Shown here: positions 7,575 through 19,583 of the stretch, in pieces
Layout: the number at the start of each line of letters is the position of its first letter
How positions within the stretch are numbered: position 1 is the first letter of the stretch
Origin: Bifidobacterium angulatum DSM 20098 = JCM 7096
GTDB lineage: Bacteria > Actinomycetota > Actinomycetes > Actinomycetales > Bifidobacteriaceae
Reading direction: 5' to 3'
DNA length: 64,000 bases
NCBI RefSeq assembly: GCF_001025155.1
Contig: NZ_AP012322.1
Span: forward strand, 558,001-622,000
Notes under the pieces: model-generated
Database searches by the model: none
What the model was told of the DNA's origin: nothing
The model's input: only the letters and a program-made list of their open reading frames with translations
Position numbers and translations under genes: made by a program

Positions 7575-8513
7575 ATGTCGCATAAGAATAAGCGTGGGGA
7601 AGTCTCAATGTCGCGACTTCCGGGCAATCGCTCCGCGAGATTCGTTCCCTATCTCGTGCCCGGATTGATTGGCCTGCTTGTTATCGTCGTCGTTCCCTTT
7701 ATCTGGAACATCTACCTGAGCTTTACCCGGTGGCGTGGCGTTGGGCCGGTCAAATGGATCGGCTTGAAAAACTGGCAACGTCTGATGTCGGACTCCACCT
7801 TCTGGACGTCATTCGCCAACTCGTTCTGGATCATCGTCGCTATCGTGATTATCCCGACCATCCTGGGCCTATTCATCTCGTCACTGCTCACCGACGTCAT
7901 CCAGAAGAAGTTCGGTGGTAAAACAGCATCCTTCCTGCGTGCAATGTTCTATCTTCCGCAGCTGCTGCCGGTCGCGGTCGCCGCAATCATCATGGGGTGG
8001 ATCTTTCGACCAGAAGACGGCGCTGTCAATGCGATGCTCGCCAAGATCGGACTGGGGACGTTGCAGCATAACTGGTTGGGAAGCCCCGACAGCGCATTGC
8101 CCGTATTGATGTTCATCCTCGTGTGGATTCAGTTGGGCTATCCGATTGTGATTTTCATGTCTGGCCTGCAGCGAGTCGATCCGGAACTGTATGAGGCAGC
8201 CGGGCTTGACGGCGCGAACTGGTGGCAGAAGTTCCGCGTGGTCACGCTGCCATCCATCATCCCCGAGCTGCTGGTCGTCATCCTGACTGCGACCATCGGC
8301 GCGCTGAAGACCTTCGCCCCGGTGTATCTGCTCACCAAGGGCGGGCCCGGAACCGCAACCACCGTGCCCTCGTACTATTCCTACAACCAATTTTTCCAAG
8401 TGCAGCAGGTCGGCTACGGTGCTGCCATCTCCACTGCGCTGACCATCGTCATCATCGTGTTCTCCATCGGATTCACAATCGTGCAGAAGCACGTCGAAAA
8501 GGAACTCGTCTGA
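7575..8513 (+). CDS. Sugar ABC transporter permease (MalF/UgpA type)
   Basis: 312 residues with about six membrane helices. The first follows a short basic tail (FVPYLVPGLIGLLVIVVVPF). The cytoplasmic EAA loop that docks the ATPase reads YEAAGLDGANWWQKFRVVTLP. ATG 7575 was chosen because AAGGAGATTGCA is directly upstream; an upstream ATG at 7521 has no ribosome site and adds a non-family extension. It lies between the binding-protein gene and the second permease, 16 bases before the latter. It belongs to the CUT1 importer of the GH172 cassette under the LacI-type regulator. Confidence 0.9.
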   Translation: MSHKNKRGEVSMSRLPGNRSARFVPYLVPGLIGLLVIVVVPFIWNIYLSFTRWRGVGPVKWIGLKNWQRLMSDSTFWTSFANSFWIIVAIVIIPTILGLFISSLLTDVIQKKFGGKTASFLRAMFYLPQLLPVAVAAIIMGWIFRPEDGAVNAMLAKIGLGTLQHNWLGSPDSALPVLMFILVWIQLGYPIVIFMSGLQRVDPELYEAAGLDGANWWQKFRVVTLPSIIPELLVVILTATIGALKTFAPVYLLTKGGPGTATTVPSYYSYNQFFQVQQVGYGAAISTALTIVIIVFSIGFTIVQKHVEKELV

Positions 8514-8529
8514 AAGGTCAAGTGGAATC

Positions 8530-9408
8530 ATGACTGAAGTAATGACTAGGTCCGCCGCTCGCAGGGCCTCCAAGAAAACACAACATGTTCGCTCCGTCGG
8601 TGATTGGGCAACGCTGATCATCCTGATTGCAGCAGCGTTGCTGGTGTTGTTCCCGCTGCTCGTGCTCACGGTCAACGCGTTCAAAACCTCCGCCGACTAC
8701 AATGCCGCAGGTCCGCTCTCGCTGCCGAAGCACTTCACCATGGAAGGCGTAATCTCCTTCTGGACGACTACGCGGTTCCCGTTGAAGTTCATGAACAGCT
8801 TCGTGATCTCATTGGTTGTGGCCGTCGCCGCCGTGGTGCTCTCCGTGCTCAACTCCTTCGCTCTGGGCATTGGCCGGGTCAAAGGCAACACGTGGATTGT
8901 GCTGGCAATCATGCTCGCCAACATGATGCCGCAGGAAGCGTTGCTGTATCCGTTGTACAGCACGTTCAAACAAATCGGTCTGTATAACAGCCAACTGGCA
9001 ATCATCATCATCTTCACTGTTATCCAAAGCGCCTATGGCACCTACCTACTCTCTTCGGTATATGGCACGTTTCCGCAGGCGATTCTGGAAGCAGCTGCAA
9101 TCGATGGTGCCTCCCGCTGGCAGATTTTGCGCAAGGTCGTACTGCCGATCTCCTGGCCGACCATCAGCGTGCTGTTCGTGTTCTTCTTCGTATGGACATG
9201 GAACGAATACATGATCCCTATGGCATTCCTGATGAGTGACGATGTACAGACCATTCCGCTGGCGCTCGCCACATTGCAGGGGCAGCGCACCATGGACGCC
9301 ACTACATTGGCATCGGCTTCATTGCTGAGCATCATACCGACCATCATCTTCTTCATCATCTTCCAGCGTAAGCTGTCCCAAGGCATCACCGCGGGTGCCG
9401 TGAAGTAA
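8530..9408 (+). CDS. Sugar ABC transporter permease (MalG/UgpE type)
   Basis: 292 residues, second inner-membrane subunit of the CUT1 importer. After a basic N-terminal tail there are six hydrophobic segments, beginning WATLIILIAAALLVLFPLLV. The EAA loop is LEAAAIDGASRWQILRKVVLP, and the C-terminus ends in the usual FQRKLSQGITAGAVK. It starts at ATG 8530, 16 bases after the first permease, with an AAAGGTCAAG ribosome site. It pairs with the first permease to form the channel for the lipoprotein-delivered sugar. A stem-loop lies between it and the glycosidase gene. Confidence 0.9.
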   Translation: MTEVMTRSAARRASKKTQHVRSVGDWATLIILIAAALLVLFPLLVLTVNAFKTSADYNAAGPLSLPKHFTMEGVISFWTTTRFPLKFMNSFVISLVVAVAAVVLSVLNSFALGIGRVKGNTWIVLAIMLANMMPQEALLYPLYSTFKQIGLYNSQLAIIIIFTVIQSAYGTYLLSSVYGTFPQAILEAAAIDGASRWQILRKVVLPISWPTISVLFVFFFVWTWNEYMIPMAFLMSDDVQTIPLALATLQGQRTMDATTLASASLLSIIPTIIFFIIFQRKLSQGITAGAVK

Positions 9409-9441
9409 CGTAAACCAGTAATTCGGTGCGGTTTTCACGTT

Positions 9442-9479
9442 GCGAGCACTTACGCATGGCTGTGCAAGTCAGTGCTCGC
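9442..9479 (+). promoter_or_regulatory. Intercistronic stem-loop before the GH172 gene
   Basis: GCGAGCACT (9442-9450) pairs with AGTGCTCGC (9471-9479), and an internal GCATGGCTGTGC can fold as well. There is no T-run, so it is probably a stability or attenuation element rather than a full terminator. Confidence 0.6.
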
Positions 9480-9508
9480 GGCGTTCGCCGCCCATAGAGG
9501 AGAACAAT

Positions 9509-10639
9509 ATGAATGAGAATGCCATGCTGCGGCCAGGCTTTGGGGGAAACGAGCTTGATTCCTTGACCCTGGCATCGACTGGGCGCACCCGTTGCGTCAA
9601 TGCGGAGAACCCCACCGGCGGCAAAGGAACCGCGGCTACCGCAGCCAGCGCGCTCGGCCCCTCCCGCAAAGGAAGCCCCTGCATCCAAACAGTCAAGGCC
9701 GGTCAAAGCGTGACCTTGATGGATGTTGACGGCCCTGGTGTCATCCGCCATATGTGGATGACAGTAACGGACAAAACCTCGCCGACCGGACCGAACGTGC
9801 TGCGTAACCTGATACTCGAATGCTATTGGGATGGTGAGGAAACCCCCTCGGTGCAATGCCCGATCGGTGATTTCTTCTGCTGCGGGCATGCACAATCCTG
9901 CCGCATCAATTCGATTCCGATCATGGTTGTGCCGAACAGAGGTTTCAACTGTTTCTTCGCCATGCCGTTCGAACATGCGAGAATCGTCATCCGCAACGAC
10001 CATAACGAGGATGTTCCGGCGTTCTTCTACCAGATTGACTACACCGAATATGATGAACTGCCTGCCAACGCAATGCGGTTCCATGCGCAGTGGCGTCGTG
10101 AACGGGTGACCGAACTTGGCCGTGACTACGTGGTGCTTGATGGCGTGCGTGGGCAAGGCTTATATGTCGGCACCTATATTGCACTCACTGCATTGGAGAG
10201 CAGGTGGTGGGGCGAAGGCGAATTCAAGATGTACATCGACGGCGATGACCAGTATCCCACATGGTGCAGCACCGGAGCTGAGGATTATTTCGGCGGCGCG
10301 TGGAGTTTCGCCGAGTTCGATGACGATGGGCGTATGCGTGAGCAGACATTCACCGGGCCGTATCTCGGGTTTCCGTTCTATTCGCAGCGACTGTCGCGTC
10401 GCGAAAGCGACTACTGGGACGTCAACACCCCAATTACTCGCGGACTGTACCGATGGCATATTCCCGATCCGATCCACTTCGAGCATGATCTGCGGGTCGA
10501 ATGGCAGCAGATAGGTACGGAGGAGAATGGTAACTTCGAGCGGCAGGATGATGTGGCGAGCGTAGCGTACTGGTATCAGTTTGAGCCACACATGCCTTTT
10601 GAACCGATTGGAGACCGTCATTTCCGCCAGCCTCGGTGA
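9509..10639 (+). CDS. DUF2961 / glycoside hydrolase family 172 enzyme
   Basis: 376 residues with no signal peptide, so it acts in the cytoplasm on imported sugar. The DUF2961 hallmarks are present: the early GPGVIRHMWMT (residues about 75-85), DFFCCGHAQ, and the acidic core WWGEGEFKMYIDGD (233-246) followed by CSTGAEDYFGGAW (253-265). The last two hold the conserved acidic residues (E238 and E258). Family 172 was founded on a bifidobacterial alpha-D-fructofuranosidase/difructose dianhydride I synthase-hydrolase, and other members act on D- or L-arabinofuranosides. ATG 9509 is preceded by GAGGAGAAC; the longer frame from 9440 has no ribosome site. Operon position behind the CUT1 importer suggests that it handles the imported oligosaccharide. 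Exact substrate is unknown. Confidence 0.85.
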   Translation: MNENAMLRPGFGGNELDSLTLASTGRTRCVNAENPTGGKGTAATAASALGPSRKGSPCIQTVKAGQSVTLMDVDGPGVIRHMWMTVTDKTSPTGPNVLRNLILECYWDGEETPSVQCPIGDFFCCGHAQSCRINSIPIMVVPNRGFNCFFAMPFEHARIVIRNDHNEDVPAFFYQIDYTEYDELPANAMRFHAQWRRERVTELGRDYVVLDGVRGQGLYVGTYIALTALESRWWGEGEFKMYIDGDDQYPTWCSTGAEDYFGGAWSFAEFDDDGRMREQTFTGPYLGFPFYSQRLSRRESDYWDVNTPITRGLYRWHIPDPIHFEHDLRVEWQQIGTEENGNFERQDDVASVAYWYQFEPHMPFEPIGDRHFRQPR

Positions 10640-10777
10640 AATGTGGCGCTGGGCATTGACCGGATGCGGATTGCGAGGTGAAAGGGCATGCGCTTCTCAT
10701 TATGAAATTGCTGTTTCATGGAAGTCCGTCCACGGCTTTTCCCATGTAGTGATCCGATGTGGTCGCCTCTCCTGACA

Positions 10778-10806
10778 ACGGCAGTGCCGTCTTCTTCGTT
10801 GCTTTT
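10778..10806 (+). terminator. Weak terminator after the sugar operon
   Basis: A short stem ACGGC (10778-10782) / GCCGT (10786-10790) is followed by a pyrimidine-rich stretch ending in GCTTTT (10801-10806). The stem is small, so this is a weak call. Confidence 0.35.
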
Positions 10807-10854
10807 GGCAGAAACGGAGGCAATGAAGAAAGCACATCGATGGTGACTGCCATA

Positions 10855-11046
10855 TATCCCGTTTGTTTGTGGCAGATTCGCCTTGTTGGGAAACCCTATG
10901 TGGCTTGTTTGTGGCACCCAAATCGGGATATGCCGGGTATGGCCGTTGCAATTGCAACGGCCATACCCGCGTTATGGGCCTTGCGGTGCTACAAACAAGC
11001 CACTGAGAAGATGCAGGATCGGTACATCTGCCACAAATAGGCGGTA
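10855..11046. repeat. Nested inverted-repeat element, copy B
   Basis: It is nearly identical to the element at 4373-4530: left outer arm TATCCCG-n-TTGTTTGTGGCAGA, inner arms GGCTTGTTTGTGGCACC and GGTGCTACAAACAAGCC (one mismatch), and right arm TCTGCCACAAA (11027-11037). The right terminus is shortened. Between the inner arms it carries 34 extra bases relative to copy A, which form a perfect palindrome (10934-10969). It separates the sugar cassette from the Wadjet operon. Confidence 0.82.
10934..10969. repeat. 36-bp perfect palindrome inside copy B
   Basis: The left half CGGGTATGGCCGTTGCAA (10934-10951) is followed immediately by its exact complement (10952-10969). Copy A has only a single CGGGTATGGGCC at this place, so the palindrome looks like an inverted duplication gained by copy B. 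Confidence 0.8.
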
Positions 11047-11249
11047 TGGCCGGCACGTTGCCGTGCCATGGCGTATCTGCTGCTTCCTCGTCCCGCTTTT
11101 GTTTCCTTTCCGCTCCCTTATTTGCCGCCGCTTTGCTTCTCAGATTTGTATTCCTGTTCCCGTGATGGGTGCGGCGGGGCAAAGTGATGGCGGAATGTAC
11201 AATGGACAATCGGGCTGAAAGCCGCTGACGATTGACGACAGGAGGGGTG
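11047..11249 (+). promoter_or_regulatory. Upstream region of the Wadjet operon
   Basis: A TACAAT hexamer at 11198-11203 is a reasonable -10, placed 47 bases before the proposed jetA start. No good -35 was found. A short hairpin near 11047-11071 (GGCACG/CGTGCC) is the only other structure noticed. Confidence 0.35.
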
Positions 11250-13797
<2,548 letters not shown>

Positions 13798-13798
<1 letters not shown>

Positions 13799-16700
13799 TG
13801 ACTGACAACGATATGCATATCATTGCGGACCGGTGGATGCTGGAAAGCCGTCAGGTGATTAACTGGGGATCATATGAGGGCTACCACGAGTTCAAGCCGT
13901 CCATGAGCGACAAGATGCCGGTCACCCTGCTTGCGGGAGCCAGCGAATCCGGAAAGTCCACGCTGGTCGACGCGCAGATCTCCCTGCTGTACCCGACCGG
14001 TACGCCCTACAACAAGGCTTCCAATTCCGGTCGTTCCGAGCGTAACGATTACACCTACCTGCGGGGCATGCTCGGTTCCAGCGACAGCGAGAACGGCGAG
14101 ACCCCGATCTATCTGCGCGGCCGGAGCGAAGACAACGCCCCGCAGGCCGTGTGGGGCGCGATCGTGGACACGTATCTGAACCGTACCACCGGGGCGGTGC
14201 TTTCCTGCGGCAAATTCCTGTATCTTGCGTCCGGCGATGGTCGTGGCGAGGTTCGCAGGCAGTACATCGCATGGAACAGGAAAATCGATCCGCGCAAGAT
14301 GGATCGCTTCCGCGATACGCCGTTCACTGCCACCATGCTGAAGAAAACGTACCCCGAATGCGATTCCTTCCCGAACGCGGAAGGCTTCCATGCGTACATC
14401 TGGCATGAAATGGGGCTGAGCCCGGAGGCTTGCAGGCTTCTGCACAAGATCCAATCCGCGGATGCGCCATCGCGCCTGGACGATATCTTCAAACAGGGCG
14501 TGCTTGGTGTGCCCGAGGCGTTGGAACTGGCCCGTACCACCGTCGACGATTACGAACGGTACGACGAGAACTTCCGCAGCATGGAGGAGAAGGCCAAGCG
14601 TATCGCCAAACTGCGCGACATTCAGAACCAATATGGCGAATACACCGAAGCATTGCAGGCCAGGCGTGAATTCGACGCGGTCAACCCGGACGATGAACAG
14701 GGCAATGCCACGCTCGGTGCCTGGGCGTACTCCCGTATGGCCGGCGAAGTGCGTTCCGGTCTGCCGATCGCACAGCGCAAATGCAAGGAGTACGAGCGCA
14801 AGCTTGAGGCCGCAAGCCGGGAAAGCAGCGACTTGGAGATCGAACTGAACGAGGTCAGGGAGCAGATCAGCGGCATCGACGACGGCTCGCTCGCACGGCT
14901 CGAAGGCGATCTGGAACGTGCGCGCAGGGACGCCGAGGAGACACGCAAACAACGCACGAGCGTGCAAGCCCGCTTCCAGCAGGCCGGCGAAACCATGCCG
15001 AACGATGAGGAAAGCTGGAACGCCAAGCGTGACGCCATCGCCCAGGCGCTCGACTCCTACGATATCGACAAGGCGCAGCGTGAGAACCAGCGTGATGCGA
15101 TGTATGACGAGGTGCGTGACTGCCGCAAGGAGCGTGAAAGCCTGCAGGCCGACCTGAACCGTCAGCGCAATCAGAAAACCCGTATCACGCAGGCCATGGA
15201 CGAGGCACGCGCCATGCTGGCCGATGCGGTGGGGCTCGATCCCAAGCATTTGCCGTATGTGGCCGAGCTGATGGACGTGCGTGAGGATTCCGAGGCCTGG
15301 CGTGTGGCGATGAACGTCACCTATGCGCCGATCGCGCAGACCATTCTGGTCGACAAGCGCTACGAGCAGGGCTTCGCCAAGAAGGTCAGCGGCATCGACC
15401 CGCGTCTGATGATCCGCCGCACCTGGCAGTTCGTGGATACCGAAGCCTCGTACGACACCGCGAGCACCAAGGGGTGGATGTCCAGCAAGCTTCGCTTCAA
15501 AGCCGGTTCGCCGTTCACGGGCTGGCTGAGGGAACAGGTCGCGTCGGAACGCTTCGACGCGAAATGCGTGCAGACCATTGACGACGATAACCGTGACGAA
15601 CGCCAGGTGCAGACGGATGGCCAGCTGAAATCCGGTGCGCATGGCTTCCACGGCATCAAGAACACTCATATGATCATCGGTTTCGTCAACGAACGGTATC
15701 TGACCGAGTTGCAGCGCAAGCTTGAGAAGGCCGTCGAGCAGCTGGCCGAGGCGACGATCCGTCATGAACGCGCGAAGCGCCAGGTGGATTTGCTGCGAGA
15801 CCAGAAGGAACTGGCGAACTTCATCTCCGATATGGATTGGAGCAAGGTCGATGTGGTCGGTGCCGAGCATGCGGTCGAAGACATCAAGACACGCATCGAG
15901 GAGATTCGCAGCAATCCCGAACTCGCCAAGCTGACGGCGCGGCGCGACGGTCTGCTCGCTCAGGTCAATCAGGCCAATATGGCCAAGGCGCAGGCACAGG
16001 TCGACGTGAACAGCGCCTCGCATATTGTGCAGGCCGAGCAGGATTGGCTTGACGCCTACGGCAAGGCCGAGTTCGACGATTCGCGGTTGCCGAGCGTATT
16101 GTCCAACCAGCTCACCGACATATACGAGGCGACCTATGGCATTTCCTCCAACGTGAACCGTGCGGAGATCATCACCGCGAATGTGGTCGGCGGCAGCGGC
16201 GTATTCGCCGACCGTGTCCTGCACAACATGGCCAATGAGATCCGCAAGCGCATCACGTCGCTGAACGATCAGGCCGGTGTGATGCGTGCCAACGTCGAGA
16301 CCCGTATGGCGGATTATCTGGGCTCCTACGCTCCCGACGACAATATGGTCACTGCAAGCGTGGAGGAATACCGGTTCTATGTCGAGGAGCTGAAAAGCCT
16401 CGACATGCTCAGCACGCGGAAGGCCACGGACGAGGAATACGTGAACAGCCTTGAAAAGCTGCGCATGAGCTTCATGCAGATCGCCCGTGCCGTCGATACC
16501 GATAAGAAACGCATCGACGAGCAGCTTGACCGTATCAACGCGATGCTGAAGGGGCAGCAGTTCGGCCCACGTCACGGCAGCCTGTCGATCAGCGCCGAAG
16601 TACATAATCCGGAGCATGAGTTCGTGGGACTGATGAAGAACACCATCGCCGATCTGAACGATTGGAAACAAAGCGATCAGGGGAATCCGGCCGCCACACG

Positions 16701-17295
16701 CAAGCAGTTCGAGCGCTGCCGCGCGCTGGTGGAGCGATTGCGACAGGAGCTCGGCCAGGTGCGCGACGCGAATGGCATTAAAAGCTATGGTGCGAAGAAT
16801 CTCGATCCGCGGTGTCGCTGTTCGTTCTACGCGCTGGTCAAGCATGAGGACGGGCCGGACGAACGCATCACCTCGACCGGCGGGCGCTCCGGCGGCGCTT
16901 TGCAGGAGCTGACGTCGTTCATCTATGGCGCGGCGTTGATCTACCTGCTTGGCGGCGATGTGACCGGTCAACCGACCTACACCACGCTGTTCCTCGATGA
17001 GGCGCTGATCAAGGCGGATGGCCGCTATACGCAGCGTGCATTGGGCGTGCTGCCCAAGCTTGGCTTCCAGGTGATCGTGTCGGCGCCGGAAAGCAAGACG
17101 GCCGAGATCCTCGAGGTGGCGACCAAGGCGTATGTGGCGTACAAGGATGCGTCCAACGGGCGTTCCTATCTGCAGGAGATCACCTCCGACGAGATCACCC
17201 GGCTTGAATCCGAGATCGCGGCCGATATGGACGGCGAGACGGGTGAAGGGCGGACTGACGGCGACGCCGAAAGCGGGGACGGCTCGGACAGGTAG
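13798..17295 (+). CDS. jetC: Wadjet SMC-like ATPase JetC
   Basis: 1165 residues with SMC architecture. The N-terminal head has Walker A GASESGKST (residues 47-55). Long coiled-coil arms (about 280-480 and 640-760) flank a hinge-like middle. The C-terminal head has the signature TGGRSGGALQELTSF and Walker B TTLFLDEA (D1067, E1068), followed by QVIVSAPESKTAEI. JetC homodimers extrude DNA loops and let JetD recognise and cut small circular plasmids. It starts at ATG 13798, overlapping the jetB stop by one base, which indicates translational coupling. All ATPase motifs are intact, so the system should be functional. The complementary strand shows a long open frame that is only a codon-bias shadow. 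Confidence 0.93.
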
Positions 17296-17369
17296 GCCAT
17301 GAGCCGGGTACTGTTCTTCGGCGAACGGCTCATGGCAGTGACGGTGGATTTGTCCGGTAATCGGCTAGT

Positions 17370-17397
17370 GGAGCCGCCCGCGCTTGCAGGCGGCTCC
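17370..17397 (+). promoter_or_regulatory. Stem-loop between jetC and jetD
   Basis: GGAGCCGCC (17370-17378) pairs with GGCGGCTCC (17389-17397) over a 10-base loop, without a T-run. It lies in the 147-base gap between jetC and jetD and may set the lower dose of the nuclease subunit. Confidence 0.6.
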
Positions 17398-17442
17398 GCA
17401 CGCATACGGTATCGGCGTATATGAGCCGGGAAGGGGAATTCC

Positions 17443-18660
17443 ATGTCAATGTCATCAAGGAACGCCGGCAGTGTAACGGAGCGTGAGAGGCGGCTTGCGG
17501 CACGTACCGAGCAATGGCTTGTCGGAAAGGTCGAGGACTATCTGGACAAGCAACGGTTTTCGGCGAATCCGCAGTGGCCGTATGAGTTCAACGTCAAACA
17601 GCCGTCGAAGAGCGAGCTGATACGGGATTCGGACACCTGCATCGCCCAAGCGAGGGCCATTCGGTCATGGGCGCAATCCTACGGCTGCCGGTATGGCGAG
17701 AAGTCCCGTTCGCTGGGGGCGTATTGCGGCACCACGCCATTGGTGACGCGCGTCTGCGTTCCTGGCGAGCATGAGGCGCTGGAAATCGCGGGACGTCAAT
17801 GCGCGCACCGGTATTGTGCTACGCAACAGCGGTTTTCGTGTCTTCGCGGGGAATTCGATGTGTCCGAGGATGTGCTTGCCGCGGTCGTATACAAGCTCAA
17901 AGACATGGACGATCTTGACTTCGAACTGGTCTGTCAGGCCGCGCACTATTTCGCACGGCATGACGCCTCCGGCATGAGGCCGCGCGCTGTGGCGATTCCG
18001 GGATTCTCCGCCAAATGGCTGGGCGGCAAGGGCTCTGTGCGTCGTAAGGCCATATGCCTGTTGCTGGGGCGCGAGTCGCTTGACTTCGAAGAGCGCCCTG
18101 GCGAGATCCGCCTGCGCTATCTTGATTCGGCCCATTGTGGCTATCCCGATCTGTATGTCACTCAGCCGTGGCGTACCGCCGATTGCGCGAGGTTCAGGTA
18201 TGCGGTGATTGTGGAGAACAAGGACACCTATCAGGAGATGCCGCAGATCGATGATTGCATCTGCGTCTTCGGTTGCGGAAGGGCGGCGAATCGCATGGTT
18301 TCGCTGCTTCCGTGGCTTGCCGATACGCCGCATGTCGTCTATTGGGGTGACATGGATGCCGACGGGCTTGAGATTCTTTCCGGCATACGTGAATCGGGAA
18401 TCGACTGCGATTCCATATTGATGAATATGGACGTCTATAGGCGTTACCGGCGGTTCGGCACCGAATATACGGAACAGGGCAGGAGGATCGAGCCGCGCAA
18501 AGTGGGTGCGGTGCCGGGGCTGCGTGCCGAGGAACGCGAATTGTACGAGGCGCTGTGCACCGGCGAAGGCGTGGAGTATCTGCGCATCGAACAGGAACGT
18601 ATCCCGATCGTGGATGCCGTTGCCGAGCTGTGCGCGGCTGGTTTCCCGATTGTCGTCTGA
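17443..18660 (+). CDS. jetD: Wadjet nuclease JetD (DUF3322 + Toprim-like DUF2220)
   Basis: 405 residues. The N-terminal half matches DUF3322-type DNA-binding regions. The C-terminal half is Toprim-like: the acidic residue E258 in VIVENKDTYQEMP and the D-x-D-x-D cluster GDMDADG (D303, D305, D307) make the metal site. JetD cleaves DNA once the JetABC motor has sensed a small circle. ATG 17443 is preceded by GAAGGGGAATTCC. Unlike the other three genes it is not overlapped; 147 bases and a strong hairpin separate it from jetC. All expected catalytic acids are present. Confidence 0.9.
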   Translation: MSMSSRNAGSVTERERRLAARTEQWLVGKVEDYLDKQRFSANPQWPYEFNVKQPSKSELIRDSDTCIAQARAIRSWAQSYGCRYGEKSRSLGAYCGTTPLVTRVCVPGEHEALEIAGRQCAHRYCATQQRFSCLRGEFDVSEDVLAAVVYKLKDMDDLDFELVCQAAHYFARHDASGMRPRAVAIPGFSAKWLGGKGSVRRKAICLLLGRESLDFEERPGEIRLRYLDSAHCGYPDLYVTQPWRTADCARFRYAVIVENKDTYQEMPQIDDCICVFGCGRAANRMVSLLPWLADTPHVVYWGDMDADGLEILSGIRESGIDCDSILMNMDVYRRYRRFGTEYTEQGRRIEPRKVGAVPGLRAEERELYEALCTGEGVEYLRIEQERIPIVDAVAELCAAGFPIVV

Positions 18661-18678
18661 GTCTCGACAGGCTACTTT

Positions 18679-18813
18679 GCTTGGTTGTGGCAGATTCAGG
18701 CGGGTCGAAAAAACCAGTTGGCTTGGTTGTGGCAGCCAAAAGGAGATATGCGAAGTATGAGTCCCGGGAATTCCGGGGATCGTACTGGCGCAATTACATG
18801 TTTGCTGCCACAG
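18679..18813. repeat. Diverged inverted-repeat element, copy C
   Basis: GCTTGGTTGTGGCAGATTC (18679-18697) and GGCTTGGTTGTGGCAGCC (18720-18737) repeat the left and inner arms of copies A and B with TTTG changed to TTGG. The spacing between the two arms (41 bases) is almost that of copy A (42). On the right only TGCTGCCACA (18803-18812) remains of the complementary arms. A CCCGGGAATTCCGGGG near-palindrome lies in the middle. It is a third, decayed member of the family, right of the Wadjet operon. Confidence 0.65.
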
Positions 18814-18902
18814 GTAGGCCACTTGGCAGGTTATGGGGAGTAGGATGGCGTGGAGCGTTGGGCTGTGCCGGCAGAACATGCCGGAAACGGAAAGGTCATG
18901 AT

Positions 18903-19115
18903 ATGAAACTGGACAAATATGCGGTGTTTTGCATGTTCGGCATGGTGCTGGCGGTGTTTTCGCTGGTGTTCGGCATTCTGGGCAAGGGGATTGTGGCCGG
19001 TTCGTTCGGCCTGGCTACGGGCGGTGTATGCTTCGCCATGCTGCTGCTCACCAAGATGCCCGACGATAAGCCACAGGGCGATGCCGAGGATTCCGACGAA
19101 CCGGAGCTGGACTGA
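18903..19115 (+). CDS. Small two-helix membrane protein of unknown function
   Basis: 70 residues. Two hydrophobic segments (YAVFCMFGMVLAVFSLVFGI and IVAGSFGLATGGVCFAMLLL) are joined by a short GKG turn, and a strongly acidic C-terminal tail follows (GDAEDSDEPELD). ATG 18903 is preceded by GGAAAGGTCAT. It lies alone between the right-hand repeat copy and rpoZ. I recognise no family; similar short proteins are found next to rpoZ or in cell-envelope clusters of actinobacteria, but that is weak. The amphipathic layout suggests an inner-membrane protein with its acidic tail in the cytoplasm. Confidence 0.6.
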   Translation: MKLDKYAVFCMFGMVLAVFSLVFGILGKGIVAGSFGLATGGVCFAMLLLTKMPDDKPQGDAEDSDEPELD

Positions 19116-19233
19116 CTTTGGCCGCGTTGCCGTGGAATGCGTGATGCGGCCGAGCCGGTGCTTCGGCATAGTCTCCGCCCAAAGCTATACTTAGCTCGGT
19201 TAAGGTAGTTTTCCATGTTTGGAGATAACGCAT

Positions 19234-19518
19234 ATGGCATTCGGCACTGAGCCCACCCCCACCGGACTGGCGACTCCGTCTATCGACGATTTGATGAAGC
19301 ACGCCGATTCCAAGTACGCGCTGGCGATTTTCGCCGCGAAGCGCGCACGTCAGATTAACTCCTACTTCACCCAGCTTAACGAGGGTCTGCTGCAGAACGT
19401 TGGTCCGCTGGTTGAATACCAGAGCCAGGACAAGCCGCTGTCCATCGCATTCCGTGAGATCGACGAAGGCCTGCTGGAGGAGACTCTCGGCGAGGACGAT
19501 CTGACCGAAGGCAACTGA
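19234..19518 (+). CDS. rpoZ: RNA polymerase omega subunit
   Basis: 94 residues, normal for omega. The conserved core reads [28 protein letters not shown] (positions about 15-42), in which KYAL and KRARQIN contact the beta-prime subunit, and [14 protein letters not shown] follows. Omega helps RNA polymerase assembly. ATG 19234 was chosen because GGAGATAA lies upstream and the protein then begins MAFGTEPT; an ATG five codons earlier has no ribosome site. A strong terminator (19538-19583) follows immediately, so it is separated from metK. Confidence 0.92.
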   Translation: MAFGTEPTPTGLATPSIDDLMKHADSKYALAIFAAKRARQINSYFTQLNEGLLQNVGPLVEYQSQDKPLSIAFREIDEGLLEETLGEDDLTEGN

Positions 19519-19537
19519 TTTTGCAGCTTATGGGCAT

Positions 19538-19583
19538 AAGGGCTTGCGTCGGCTGTTAGGCCGGGGCAAGCCCTTTTGTTTGC
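19538..19583 (+). terminator. Intrinsic terminator of rpoZ
   Basis: AAGGGCTTGC (19538-19547) pairs with GCAAGCCCTT (19566-19575), with an inner CGGC/GCCG helix, and TTGTTTG follows. This is a clear intrinsic terminator. Confidence 0.88.

Noticed and set aside
13870-16971. A 1033-codon open frame on the minus strand opposite jetC
   Set aside because: It lies entirely antisense to an intact SMC-type ATPase, shows no recognisable domain, and is expected from the codon bias of G+C-rich genes.
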